A DNA stretch of 64,000 bases, taken from contig OX291545.1 of the NCBI GenBank assembly GCA_946406115.1, positions 1,178,001 to 1,242,000 of the forward strand, written 5' to 3'. Each line of letters starts with the position of its first letter. Positions within the stretch are counted from its first letter, which is position 1. The DNA comes from Apoda limacodes (lineage: Eukaryota > Arthropoda > Insecta > Lepidoptera > Limacodidae). The position numbers and the translations under genes were made by a program. The notes below the pieces were generated by a model. The model was given only the letters and a program-made list of their open reading frames with translations. It searched no databases and had not been told where the DNA came from. Positions 1 to 10,949 of this stretch are shown in pieces.

Positions 1-1255
1 TAGCCATTGAGAGTCAGGGGGAGGCATTGGCATGTAGCCTGGACATAGCGAAGGCGTTCGATCGGGTCTGGCACCGCGGTCTTCTATCGAAGTTGCCATC
101 TTACGGAGTGCCCGAGGGTTTGTGCAAATGGGTGGCTAGCTTTTTGTCCGGCAGACGCATACGAACTGTAGTTGACGGTAGTTGCTCTGATAGCATGGAC
201 ATTAATGCTGGTGTCCCGCAAGGCTCTGTGCTGTCTCCTACGCTGTTTCTACTGCATATCAATGACATGTTGGACATCAACAACATACATTGCTATGCAG
301 ATGACAGTACTGGAGACACTTTTTACACGGGTCGTGCAAACATCCCTCGTTCCGTTGTGGAGGAAAACCGCGGAGAACTTGTGTCTCAAATCGAGACCAC
401 ACTGTCCCAGGTCTCTGACTGGGGACGGGTAAACTTGGTCCGATTCAACCCTACAAAGACACAAGTGTGCGCGTTCACCGCTAAGAAAACTCCATTCACT
501 GTGGTCCCACAATTCCAGAACACTCCCCTCTCCATCTCCAAGAGCATTGGGATCCTTGGTGTCGACATCTCCAGCGATGTTCAGTTCCGAGATCATTTAC
601 AAGATAAGGTAAAGCTGGCGTCCAAAAAACTTGGTGTACTCAACAGAGCGAAGCAGTACTTCACGTCGGGGCAAAGGTTGTTACTTTACAAGTCGCAAGT
701 TCGGCCCCATATGGTGTACTGCTGCCATCTCTGGGCAGGTGCACCCGGATACCAGCTTGACCCTTTTGACTCGGTTCAACGACGGGCTGTGAGAATTGTC
801 GACGATCCCAAACTCACTTGCGGTATCGAGCCCTTAAGTCTGAGGAGAGACTTTGCCTCACTGTGTGTGTTCTACCGCTTGTACAATGGGTTGTGTTCTG
901 AGGAATTGTTCGAAATGATGCCCACGGCTACTTTCTACCATCGCACCGCTCGCCATCGGCAGGGAATTCATTCTCACACTTTAGAACCTAAATGGTCGCG
1001 TACAGTGCGGTTTCAGATAAACTTCCTCCCGCGAACGCTTAAGTTGTGGAATGAGCTCCCTGCCAAGGTTTTCTGCAAGGACTACAGTATGGAGTTCTTC
1101 AAGAAAGAAGTTATTAGATTTCTGAAGGGTCGGCAACGCGCAAGTGATACCCCTGGTGTTGCAAGCGTCCATAGGCTACGGTGACCGCTTACCATCAGGC
1201 GGGCCGTAAGCTTGTTTGCCACCTTAGTGGTATAAAAAAAAAAAAAAAAAAAAAA
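1..1255 (+). mobile_element. LINE-A non-LTR retrotransposon, 3' portion with poly(A) tail
   Basis: The 3' end of a non-LTR retrotransposon runs in from the left window edge. It consists of the RT frame, a short 3' UTR (TGA, then CCGCTTACCATCAGGCGG and GCTTGTTTGCCACC) and a 22-base A run at 1234-1255. The same 3' UTR recurs at 21575, 43146, 45270 (minus strand) and 61232, so this is a repeat family; I call it LINE-A. The long intact frame suggests a fairly recent insertion. The 5' end is outside the window. A Jockey/CR1-like affiliation is inferred from the RT motifs; the exact clade is not resolved. Confidence 0.93.
3..1184 (+). CDS. Reverse transcriptase (ORF2 C-terminal part) of LINE-A, 5'-partial
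   Basis: This frame encodes the C-terminal half of a non-LTR ORF2 protein, which makes cDNA at the nicked target during retrotransposition. The frame is open to window base 3, so the gene continues upstream and the TTG at 27 is not a real start. Counting from that TTG, RT motif A (LDIAKAFDRVWH, with the catalytic Asp) is at residues 5-16, GVPQGSVLSP at 62-71, and the YADD catalytic pair at 90-93. The thumb and C-terminal region follow, with the usual RPHMVYC-type and LWNELP blocks. The stop is TGA at 1182-1184, about 50 bp before the A tail. No internal stop or frameshift is seen over about 390 codons. The upstream endonuclease domain is not visible. Confidence 0.92.
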   Translation, partial: AIESQGEALACSLDIAKAFDRVWHRGLLSKLPSYGVPEGLCKWVASFLSGRRIRTVVDGSCSDSMDINAGVPQGSVLSPTLFLLHINDMLDINNIHCYADDSTGDTFYTGRANIPRSVVEENRGELVSQIETTLSQVSDWGRVNLVRFNPTKTQVCAFTAKKTPFTVVPQFQNTPLSISKSIGILGVDISSDVQFRDHLQDKVKLASKKLGVLNRAKQYFTSGQRLLLYKSQVRPHMVYCCHLWAGAPGYQLDPFDSVQRRAVRIVDDPKLTCGIEPLSLRRDFASLCVFYRLYNGLCSEELFEMMPTATFYHRTARHRQGIHSHTLEPKWSRTVRFQINFLPRTLKLWNELPAKVFCKDYSMEFFKKEVIRFLKGRQRASDTPGVASVHRLR

Positions 1256-1403
1256 CATTAATGTCCGAGTGTTGAGTAAATCAATCAGTTATTTTGCAAA
1301 CGTATTTAATCAACAAATCCTTATTCTTTTTGTTTACATTAATAAATCACTTATTTATAAGCAGTCACCGAACTACTCACCTGGTGATAACGGGCCACTA
1401 AAG

Positions 1404-1668
1404 AAAGATTTTACCTACCATTAATATCCTTATTGTGGTCCTATGGCCTATTGAGGCCTACCTGGTGAGACGCATTGCCGAAAAGAAGTGGTGCTCGCTG
1501 GTAAGTAGACGGTTAGCCCATACGTTTGACTTAACTAAGTGATCGCGACAGTGGCGCCACGAAATGGATATAATTGAAGCGGAAATGCATTAAAATCACA
1601 ACCACGATCTCTCACAGAGAGAGGACTCCAGGACCACAATAACGATTTTAATGGCAGGTAAAATCTTT
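1404..1668. mobile_element. MITE-like element with ~42-bp terminal inverted repeats
   Basis: Both ends carry the same sequence in opposite orientation. It starts AAAGATTTTACC at 1404 and continues through ATTGTGGTCC; the mirror copy runs from about 1629 to GGTAAAATCTTT at 1668. The arms match at most of about 42 positions. There is no reading frame inside, so this fits a non-autonomous DNA transposon. No convincing target duplication was found, so the exact ends are uncertain. Confidence 0.6.
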
Positions 1669-3079
1669 TTATTCTGTATTGGCTACAACTATAGCTTACT
1701 ATAGGAAACTTCCTTACTATAACACATACCTACCTACCTAATTAATAGGCTATAATCAAAAAGTTGTTGTAGGAATGAATCCCTCGCCGATAACCGAATT
1801 TAGCTCAGATGGAGAGAGATGGAGTAACAGCTTGTATTTAATAAAGATAAATATGGATGTAAGAAAAAAAATTTAGAAAAAGTTATCCTTTCTGTGGCAC
1901 TGTATTTTTAAGTCTACGAAAATCAATCGTTAACAAGTAAGAAAAAATATTCAGAAAAGATTATCTGCCCCACAGAATAAACGCAGTAACACAAAGCTGT
2001 CCTTACAAGAGTCACTTGTGTTGTGACCCTCGAATCTAAAGTGACGTGCAGTGGGGAGCCAAGGTAAGGGTGACCCCTCGACCCGCGTCTTGTTACAAGT
2101 GAGTGTTGTTGGGTTTCTTCTTTTACATCTTATATGAATAGGTGGATGTTTATTTTATTGATACCTACGTTATTTTGTGTATACTTTCACCATGATATTG
2201 GGACTAAATATTGTACTTACCTGTAACACTTAGCAATTTGTGACAAAAAAATAAATTAATAAAAATAAAAAAACCCCGACTGCAAAATCATTCAGAACTA
2301 AACACCAAATATATTGTGACTTCATGATAATATAGTACTTAATCAAACATTTAACTATAAGCAGAAGAGGCTAATTTAAATACAATTTCAAATTGTTGTT
2401 TATTTTGAGACCAAACATGATACGCATGATACGATACATGAAGCAAAAAAAGAAAAAAAAAATTGTGTATTGTGCAATATATCTACTGCCACCATTTTTT
2501 TAAATTATACCCTATAACAGTCGGGGGATCAATAATATATTGATCCTAATTCATTAAAATCGGTCTAACCGTTCGGCTTTGACTTTGACTTTATATATTT
2601 ATCCTCCTGCTGGCTAAAGGGTACTGTTCGGCTCATTCCCCCTACTACACATCATAGACTGCGCAGCCCAACACTACCTTAGGAATGCTGTGAAAAGGAC
2701 GGGTTGCTACTAGAATCACTCATTAATGTGGACTGGAAACGCCACATACCTTCCGAAGATGGTTGAGGCCCCCCGTTCCTTCAATTGCCACCTATTTAAA
2801 CGCTTGCGTTGTTCCAGTTTTGGGTACTTTACAGAACCCTTTAATCGACCGTTTTTTCCCATGTGACCCGTTCCTCGAGTCCTTGCAGTGGAACGCTTGC
2901 TGGTAAGACGCTGGAACGGAACAGAGTTCACCCTCACACACACTATAATCACTACAAGTAAAGTACCTACTTTGAGTAGTAGTAGTAGAGTGGTGGTAAC
3001 GACGACTGGCAGAAGTTCCCCTCGGCAGCTTTAGCAAGCGACCAGAAAGCACGACTCGCAGAAAGATAGATCCCAAGTC
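1669..3079. other. Non-coding, AT-rich
   Basis: I see no gene here. A TTTGACTTTGACTTT scrap at 2577-2593 resembles the 3' tail of LINE-B. From about 2640 the sequence becomes less AT-rich and has overlapping minus-strand frames of 78 and 97 codons (2716-3085). They match no protein I recognise, so I treat them as unclassified repeat DNA. Confidence 0.5.
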
Positions 3080-3871
3080 GCCCACCTATTTTGCCGATGA
3101 ATTGCTCTGGCAGTTGCTTCCTTACTGAACCTCGAGGCAGCATTTAATTTGCGTTTTAACTCAGAAATATTCGGATCCTTATTATTACGAGCCGTGGTCC
3201 AAGCCTCATACGCAGTTTGCTTAAGAATTTTAGCTTCTCTGCAAGACCTATTAAACCACGGTCGTTTTTGACGCCGGCAGCTACTCGCAGGTTAGGAATG
3301 AAACATTCCATACCAGCGAGGATTGTCTCAGTGACTGCGGCTGCGCTAACGTCAGGATCTTCTGAGCTATAGCAGATCTGCCTCTACGGGTACGATGCAT
3401 AAAATTCTCGCAATCCATCCCAGCCTGCCGACTTATAATGCCACACACGACGCCAATTAGTTGGCCCAGAAGGATCGGGTTGTGTGCATGACATTTGAGT
3501 CCGGACGATCCAGTGGTCCGAGGAGCCAAGATGCGCATCCACTGAGACGGAGTATCCACCCGGATGTGTAGTCAGCACAAGGAGCTCGTATGGTCCTCTA
3601 TATCTGGTATTCTCGTTGGAGAAAGTACCAGCTGAGAGAATCCATAGGTCAGAACAAATTCATGAGCAGATATCCCTGCAAAGTTATTGGTTTGAGAACT
3701 GAGCCACTCACAATGGTGGGCGTTAAAGTCTCCCAAAATAACTAATTCTGCTGTGGGATATTGCTCTAGAACTTTGTCAGTCGTCAAACTCAGGTGCGTG
3801 AAGAGTCGAGTTACGTCCGTGACACTGCTATGAGACCTGTATAGGCACGCATAGATACGAGAAATCATCAC
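3080..3871 (-). pseudogene. Non-LTR retrotransposon endonuclease domain, broken
   Basis: Read on the minus strand, this is the back half of an AP-endonuclease-like domain plus the linker toward RT. At 3871-3572 the frame carries ELVILGDFNAHHCEWL, the GDFNAHH motif of these nucleases. A one-base shift near 3575 moves to a frame with GSSDHWIV, the conserved SDH motif, ending in the usual ...FYASYP segment. A TAG then interrupts, and linker-like sequence with NRPWF and RREAK-type residues can be followed in shifted frames to about 3080. The frameshift and the stop make it inactive. It may be the same family as LINE-A, whose endonuclease region is not in this window, but no overlap allows a test. 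Confidence 0.8.
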
Positions 3872-4715
3872 GTAACTTATTCCATTTATAAATAAATAAA
3901 TCTATCATGATTTTTATTTACAAACAATAAATTAAAATACTTTAGCTTTTAAACTGTGTTTTAAAATGGGAAAATATCACGATTTAGTAATTTTTTTTTG
4001 TTTCAAAATTGGTTTATATGTTTTTTAGACAACCGTATTAAAGGGAGCCCTAACTTTGTGCTTACGACACGCACTTGACCAGTTTTCTTAAATACCACTT
4101 AACATAACTATAATAGGTTGAGTTTCAGCAAACCCTCACAAAATTCCATTCACTGAAGGTGACGCTGATAAATGACCTCTGGGACCCCGGGGATCTACGA
4201 CGGACTGCGGTAATGACCAATGCCAATACTTGAGCGATGCACATTGCTCGTTCCTATCCCGACCTTATATCACATGAACGATTTATTTATTATCAACATA
4301 ACATGCAAATGTCGTAAATTTTAAAACTGGGAGGTTTTTTACCTACTTGTAAACGCCTTTAGAACCATCTGACCATAAAATCCCACCTTGGTATCTTTAC
4401 ACTCAAATTTCCCAACGGGCCAAGTGGCCACCCGTGACCAATAACACGACAGAAGGTGGTTCCGAATTAAGAGTGTTTTCTATGTAGGTATGTTGCGTTC
4501 GCACCTACCTGTTTTTTTTTGGAAAATTTGAACTTAATATATGTATTTAACAGAGTTTATTTTTCGCCAGAGTGGAGCCTTATTGAATATTATATTATAT
4601 GGGCTTAGCAAAGTTTTTTTTTATTCCAGAGTGGTCCTATTATGTAAGGATCCGATAATGCAGAATAGATTTTGAATCAGAAATGTACCTACTATGATCT
4701 TTTTTCATATGTGTT
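3872..4715. other. Non-coding, AT-rich
   Basis: No gene, RNA or clear element is visible. The stretch includes several T runs and no long frame. Confidence 0.5.
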
Positions 4716-4872
4716 TTTTTTTTTGTAAATACATACATATTATACATAATAAATACACCCAGACTCAAGACAAACACAAATGTTTATCACATAAATGTTT
4801 GTCCAGTGCGGGAACCGAACCCACACTCTCTGCACAGCAGCTGGCCACACTACCAACTAGGCTGAGAGGGAG
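4716..4872 (-). mobile_element. tRNA-derived SINE (SINE-1), minus orientation
   Basis: On the minus strand a tRNA-like head carries a GCCTAGTTGGTAG A-box region and a GTGGGTTCGGTTCCCGC B-box. A body follows with CTTGAGTCTGGGTG and TATGTATGTATTTACAAA. The plus-strand copy at 16835-17035 has the same head and body, which defines a family. It is a SINE rather than a tRNA gene, because no full cloverleaf can be drawn and a unique tail is attached. Confidence 0.7.
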
Positions 4873-5350
4873 TGAATAGGCATTTATATAAAGTTAAGGA
4901 TACGTTTACTAAGATGTTAAACGGATCAAAGCAGTTCAGTCTATTTGGTTTTGGCCGAGAGATAGAAATTGTTGAAACCAAACATTTTAGCCGCGCTCTA
5001 TGCGTTTATTAATCCACTATAATCGGATTTTGATTGCAATTCTGCTATCCACCGGCTTTACAAAATGGAGCGAGACTCGTTTACCAAAATTTATGGAACT
5101 CTATAAGGTAAACGCCACTCGAAACTTGTCCAAAGCTGCAGGTAGGTACATGACCCGAACTCCATGGATTCTATAACCTATTTCAACAACAGTTTTATTG
5201 GTAGAATGGCTTCTATATGTGATAGGTACCATACGTACATATACCTTATTTTAACAAAAAGAAAAAACCGGGGAACTGTTCGAAAAATACTGGCTAGGTG
5301 CGAAAACAAACTTCTTATATGTAAATAGTTCTTCCATCGTGGACCAAGTC
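4873..5350. other. Non-coding
   Basis: No frame or recognisable element is seen in this stretch. Confidence 0.45.
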
Positions 5351-6018
5351 TTAAAGGTTTTTTTTTCTATTTGCTCAATAAGCGACAAAAATTACCGTAT
5401 TTTGGGCATATTTTTTATTGCATTGACTTAGAAGCTTGATTTGACTTACAACTTTAAGTAACCGTAGATTTAAGGCTGCGCCCTACTTGAATGTACAGTT
5501 TTCTGCTCGTTTTTAAAATCGATTCCACTGTCCTGTTGCAAGTTTCAGGCTAGAAAATAATAACATGGCTTTCTAGATTCTTTAACTAGCAAATTACTGT
5601 ATTGGTTTAAAGATATCTGTTTAAATATTGCTTAAAGAAAATAAAGGCCGAACCTCTCGTTTTTCTATATTTCATTCATAACTCATTATCAACTAGTAGT
5701 GGAAACATAATTTATTTCATGAAATGTTAATGTTAAGAGAACTACAAAGCTAAAAAATTACTGTATTATAATTTTTATATCTTATGTGATGTAACTGTAA
5801 TTATTTATTTTTCACTTTTTAAGCTAAGTTTAAGTTAAGAGAAAATTAAGCTCTATTCGAGATTAAAGATTGTCGATTTCAGCTGAACGCCCGTAAAGCA
5901 AATGTATACGCGCGTTGGGGGCCCTCTTAAGTAGATATTTGAAGAAATCCAGCTTCTAAGTCAACGCAATAAAAAATACGGCCATTCTTGTCCCATTTAC
6001 AAATAAATCAAAACCTTT
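5351..6018. mobile_element. Fold-back element, ~670 bp, with long imperfect inverted ends
   Basis: The left arm begins TTAAAGGTTTTT and contains a CCGTATTTT block, then TTTTTTATTGC and GACTTAGAAGCT. The right arm (about 5945-6018) is its reverse complement, with AGCTTCTAAGTCAACGCAATAAAAAATACGG. The arms extend roughly 75-90 bp with gaps. No transposase frame lies between them, so it is probably a non-autonomous transposon. Confidence 0.5.
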
Positions 6019-6180
6019 GGGGTACTTCACGTTGTCTTAGAATCATGTAATTTGACACGAAGCAAGGTCTTACATCACAAATATATAGAAAACAATCCGA
6101 AATTCGTTAATTTGTAGTTATAACACATAAAAAAAGTTTGTCTGTCTGTGTGTCAAGACCCTTTTTACTCAAGAACGCGT

Positions 6181-6244
6181 GGAGGATCACGTATATATAT
6201 TAATATATATTAATCAAATATCTATAATTTAAACGTGATCCTCC
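6181..6244. repeat. Inverted repeat: perfect 12-bp arms around an AT core
   Basis: GGAGGATCACGT at 6181-6192 is mirrored exactly by ACGTGATCCTCC at 6233-6244, with a 40-bp core of TATATATTAAT-type sequence between. Its function is unknown. Confidence 0.75.
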
Positions 6245-6479
6245 AACTATTTTACCCAACGCATGTGAGCGAAAGAAAAAGAGATTACTCTGTACTCGGC
6301 TGTACACTACGTTAAACAAAACGCGTAAGCGCCAACTTGTACATGGTTTTTCCGACCTTTTTGGTCGTGAGTTAACTTACTGCAGATAGCTTCTCTGTAG
6401 CATGTACTTGGAGCGCACCTCGCTCTTTAGTTAGTACGTGGAATTGGTAGTATAATAATAAGTACCTGGCAGACCGAGC

Positions 6480-6960
6480 TTTGCTCGTTTTGTAGAGTTC
6501 CCAAAGGGTAATTAGCGGAACCCTATTACTAAGACTCCGCTGTCCGCCCGTCCGTCCGTCCGTCCGTCCGTCCGTCCGTCCGTCCATCCGTCTGTCACCA
6601 GGCTGTATCTCATGAACCGTGATAGGTAGACAGAAATTTTCACAGAATGTGTATTTCTGTTGCCAGTATAATTCAAAATACTAAAAAGTAGAATAAAATT
6701 AATATTTAAGGTGGCTCCCATACAACAAACGAGATTTATTTCCTCGATTTTGCTCGATATTGATAACGGCAGCAGGTAGACGCTTAAAATATTCACAGAA
6801 TATTAGTTATACTATAGTCACATTAAAAATAAATAATTAAATACAAATATTTAAGGGGGGCTTCTATACAACAAACGTGTTTTTTGCCGTTTTTATAGAC
6901 GATTACGGAAATAAGGAACATTTCGTGCCCTAGTACTACTCGCACTTGGCCTATTTTTTA
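6480..6960 (-). repeat. Lepidopteran-type interspersed repeat, inverted copy, with a (GTCC)n tract
   Basis: This is a minus-strand copy of the family described at 13395. Its landmarks appear in mirror order: the ACTCCGCTGTCCG block, a GTCC tetranucleotide run (6548-6584), CACCAGGCTGTATCTCATGA, then ATTCACAGAATATT, GGGGGGCTTC and CTCGCACTTGGCC. It is non-coding; frames across the GTCC run only encode a repeated DGRT peptide. Confidence 0.75.
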
Positions 6961-9900
6961 ACAACGCCACCTATTGCCAAGTAGCTTTAGTGTTGCTGTG
7001 TCGGAAGAAATAACATTTTTCATGAAATTTAGTGTGCCGGTGCTCTCTTGTCCGTCTGTCCGTCATCTGTCACACAGGTTTTAGTGCTTCTTCTTCAAAT
7101 TTTTCCCAATATAAGGATCTTGTTGATCCAAAGCCATACTAATTGTCAAAAATTATTTTAAGGGATACAACAAAAGGAGGCGCGATAAAAAATGTGACCT
7201 ACCCCATCGTAGGTAGTGGTGTGGTGGTATCGTTGTCTAAAACACGTAGAGTAGATAAATACTATATTTTTTGTTTCAAAAAATATTGGAAAGCAAAGGA
7301 ATGAGAAGTCACAAAAGTTAACTTTTTTTACAAAATTTATGATCCTATGAACTTAAAATTTGATGATAATGTTTATAATTACGTATATATATTATACTTA
7401 CAAAAAACAATATATTGATAAATAAGTTTTTTTTTGAGATTCTCTCATCTTTCCTCTTAAAAAAATTGCGTTCAAATGTTTAGCACAGAAGGGATTCACT
7501 AACCTACTGCTTATGAATAATTCTGCCATTCGGAACTATAAATGTGCGAAATCCGGTACGCACTTTGCCGGTTTTTTTAGGTAGTGCAGAGTTACATTAT
7601 TTCTACGTCTACTATTATCTACTAAATTTAAGTAGCTCGTCTAAGTCGAAACTAATCCCATTCACAAAGACTTTAACTTTTACTCAAAGTTTTAATTTTA
7701 TTTACGGCCTTAAGCTTCGAATTTTCTACGTTTTAATTTGTCATTCGTAAGTCACGTAGTTTTTAGAATTGTTTCTAAAGTTTGATGCCTAAATCTTTTT
7801 GTAAATTACTTTTTCTCAATTAAGTTAATTTAAGCAATAAATAATTTACGTAATAAAAATAGTTTTTTTTTGTATAAGTACCTAAATATTCTGAACAGTA
7901 TAATCTATATTTAATCAAATTGTACTTATCTGAAATATGTCTAAATACTATATTTCACTTCACTTTCAGCAGTATGATTATGTAATAAGTAATTGTTGCG
8001 TTGTGTCTACCCTTTTAATTTAAATCTCCACAGATAATAGGGTAGACCAAGGCAAATCGGATCAATTCTGCTTTGAGTTTAAAAAATACAATTTCTCTCA
8101 ATGTTACATTATGTTTATTAATTTAACTGCAAACACCAAAACCAAACACAAAACATCGTGAATTATCCGATCCACCCCAAATTTTGGTGCTAATCGGATC
8201 TAACATTTATTTATAATAAAAATAGTAAAATTCTTAAAATAATATTTTTATGAACAGACTTAATACTTATTTCTTTTTGCAGTGTTTTTACGCCATTGTT
8301 GTATACAGTGTCCAAGTGTGCCTGTACCAGTTGTGAAACGCTCTAAGAAAAAAAATCAAATTGGAGCAAGATCGCTCGAAACTAATGATTTGCGTCACAG
8401 ATTCCGTATCTAAGTGTTACTGTATGAGTTACAAGGACTTTCCGTTCAAAACAAAAGGCTTATAAGCGGATGAACGGCGGAAAGTTTGTGCCTTGTGCGT
8501 GGCGGAGTCCATTGTTGTGCGAAGTTATGTCCCCTTTATGTCGCGATATAAGGGAGTTTAAGGCTAAGTTTGAATCCCTTGATAAAGCCACCGTGCTACT
8601 TAATGATACACAACACTATGATAATTCTGCATTGCAGTTTATAGACGATTTAGAATAAATTTAACTTTTGTAAAAGGATTAACTGGATAACATATATACA
8701 CACACATCTTGTAGTGTATATATGGTATGATTTTATTATGTATAGGTAGGTACGCAATTTTTGCCTTAGATCTCGGAACTTTGTGGGTGCGTCCCAAATA
8801 TTGTGCCTACAAATTGAATCTTGGACATCCGGTCCAGTAATGTACCAAATTATATCATAGGTGTAAGCATATGGAAAAAAATATAACATGTTAAGAAAGG
8901 TTTTCTTAAACTTATCAGACGTACCGTTATTTTTCTATGACTATGTAAATAAAGGTCTAAAAAGATACACTACAAAATAAACTTGAGGGTAGCATAGCAA
9001 ATAGTGACACGTCTAACAATAAGGTTGAAAGGGTAACCCTTTGGTCAAAGGTCATTCACAAAGGACTTTGCCACCCGCAAGGAAGCACCAGTACGGAAAT
9101 GTAGGTAGGTGACTGACTACCTATATATTTTTTAAAGTTGCTGTCATCAAAAGTGTGACAATAATATAAATATGTTTTACTAATATTATCAATGACTTTC
9201 TCAGTAGAATTATTGTAAATAAGTGTGAACGTTTGGATGACTGTTACTCATATCACCCCGTAAGTCAGAATGTATTTAATTAGCATTACATTTTATAGGT
9301 GGACAGATGGTTAGAATAGTCAATTCAATACGGGACGGTATACGATATCAAGTACGGTACCATTTAGAATTTTTTTTTATCACACTTACTCGTAAACAGT
9401 GTCATTATGTGCACGTAAAACGGTTACTTAAATCTTAATTACACCTACATGTTTTTTTTTTCTTTATATTTTTTAAGCAAAGCGCGCGTTCACAGAAAGC
9501 ACGGTCGGTAATGACGCGTCTATTATAATAAGGATAAATAAAAAGCAGGTTTGTTCCAAACATGAACTACGCGCACATACAAGCGAACAAACAAGTTTTT
9601 ACTTTAGCCAAAACTTTTTAATTCATAAATTCTCTTAATTTATTTAATTCATAAATTCATAAGTTCTCTAGATATTTAGTGCCATCTGGCCGCGCCATTT
9701 AAAATTGTGTTTTGCTGAGTTTATTTACCTATATAACACCTTATATAATTATTTATTTACTCGCAAATGTAATGAAAAACATTGTGTATAACACGGGTGG
9801 TACGGAAATTACAAACTCGATTCAATTAAGCCTTTTTTTCTTTCTTCATAGAACTTCTTAATAGCCTCTCGTTAGTAATTTTCTCCTTAAAACCCAGAAT

Positions 9901-10450
9901 ACACAATGTACTATAGTTTATCATATTAAGTACTTTGATACGGCCCTACCTGATGTTATTATAACAGCAGCCGTTAAGCCAAGCCAGAGGCCTTATGGAC
10001 GGCTTAAAAGCTCTAACAGTCGAGTGGCCACTAGCTTGACAAATTTCCACCAATTCGCACTAGGCCAGCGCAGTGAAGTTTGGTCTAAGCAACCTTTCTC
10101 TAACGAGAAGCGTGTGTCCCTGCAGTAGGGACAAACGATGGCTGAGGTGGCTGCTGCCACAACACGATTTAGTGATTTAGATACCTATAACAGTCAAGGC
10201 AATCTGAATTTAAAAGTATAGTACTATTGTAAGTATTGAAACTAACTGGAAAGGTCACAAGGGATCAGATCGGAGCACCTAAGTAAATGAAAAGATAGCG
10301 GTCGGCCTGAGGGTTAAGGATCTGAAGAGATGTGAGTGAATTCTTTACAGGGCGGCTACATAACTACTTTCGGCCAGGCGGGCGTCAATATGCAAATTGA
10401 GAGGCAAAATGTGTTCAAATCAGAGGGTTTTTTTTTCTGCTCAAATTTAA
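6961..10450. other. Non-coding, AT-rich with repeat fragments
   Basis: No gene is supported. An AACGCCACCTATTGCCAAGTAG scrap (6963) recurs near 39398. A block around 8430-8600 is shared with 12460-12600. A block at 9810-9915 is shared with 35040-35115. GC-richer sequence at 9950-10150 ends with a TGCAGTAGGGACAAACGATGG phrase that looks like the 3' end of an old retroelement. A 62-codon frame at 8470-8658 has no recognisable domain. Confidence 0.45.
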
Positions 10451-10574
10451 TATAAAATATATCTTTATGATATCTCTATATTTATAAAATGCCTGTAAAA
10501 CTGTATATTGTTTAGTTATTATAAAATATATCTTTATGGTATCTCTATATTTATAAAATGCCTGTAAAACTGTC
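10451..10574. repeat. Tandem duplication, 69-bp period, about 1.8 copies
   Basis: TATAAAATATATCTTTATG at 10451 repeats at 10520, and both copies run through ATGCCTGTAAAACTGT. The copies differ at one or two bases over 55 bp, so the duplication is recent. Confidence 0.85.
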
Positions 10575-10949
10575 TGTATATGTCTTCTCTTGTAGTTGGA
10601 ACTAGAGACGTGAATGCTTACGGTAACATAATGAGATAAAATATATAATAAAATTCTACGCAGACCTGTTTATATAGTTACTCTTATGGTATTACCTACC
10701 TACATATCTATCTATTATAATTAAAAAATCTGTCACTCTACGCATAGTTAAGAAATTACTCGAGAGTTTTCAATGAAACTTGTCATTATGATAGCTTGCA
10801 TACTTACTACTTACTACTATTTGTAGGTAGGTAATTTCCGCATATAAAAGATAAGTTAAAATTTAATAATTAACAAACCTAAAATTATCTTAACTAAAAA
10901 CCTAAAAAATAAATAAATAATACATAATTTAAATTTAAAAACATCAGAC

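Noticed and set aside
2716..3085. Overlapping minus-strand frames of 78 and 97 codons
   Set aside because: Neither resembles a known family or the adjoining endonuclease linker; probably chance frames in repeat DNA.
6372..6796. Minus-strand frames with DGRTDGRT repeats
   Set aside because: The peptide is the translation of a GTCC tetranucleotide run inside a non-coding repeat.
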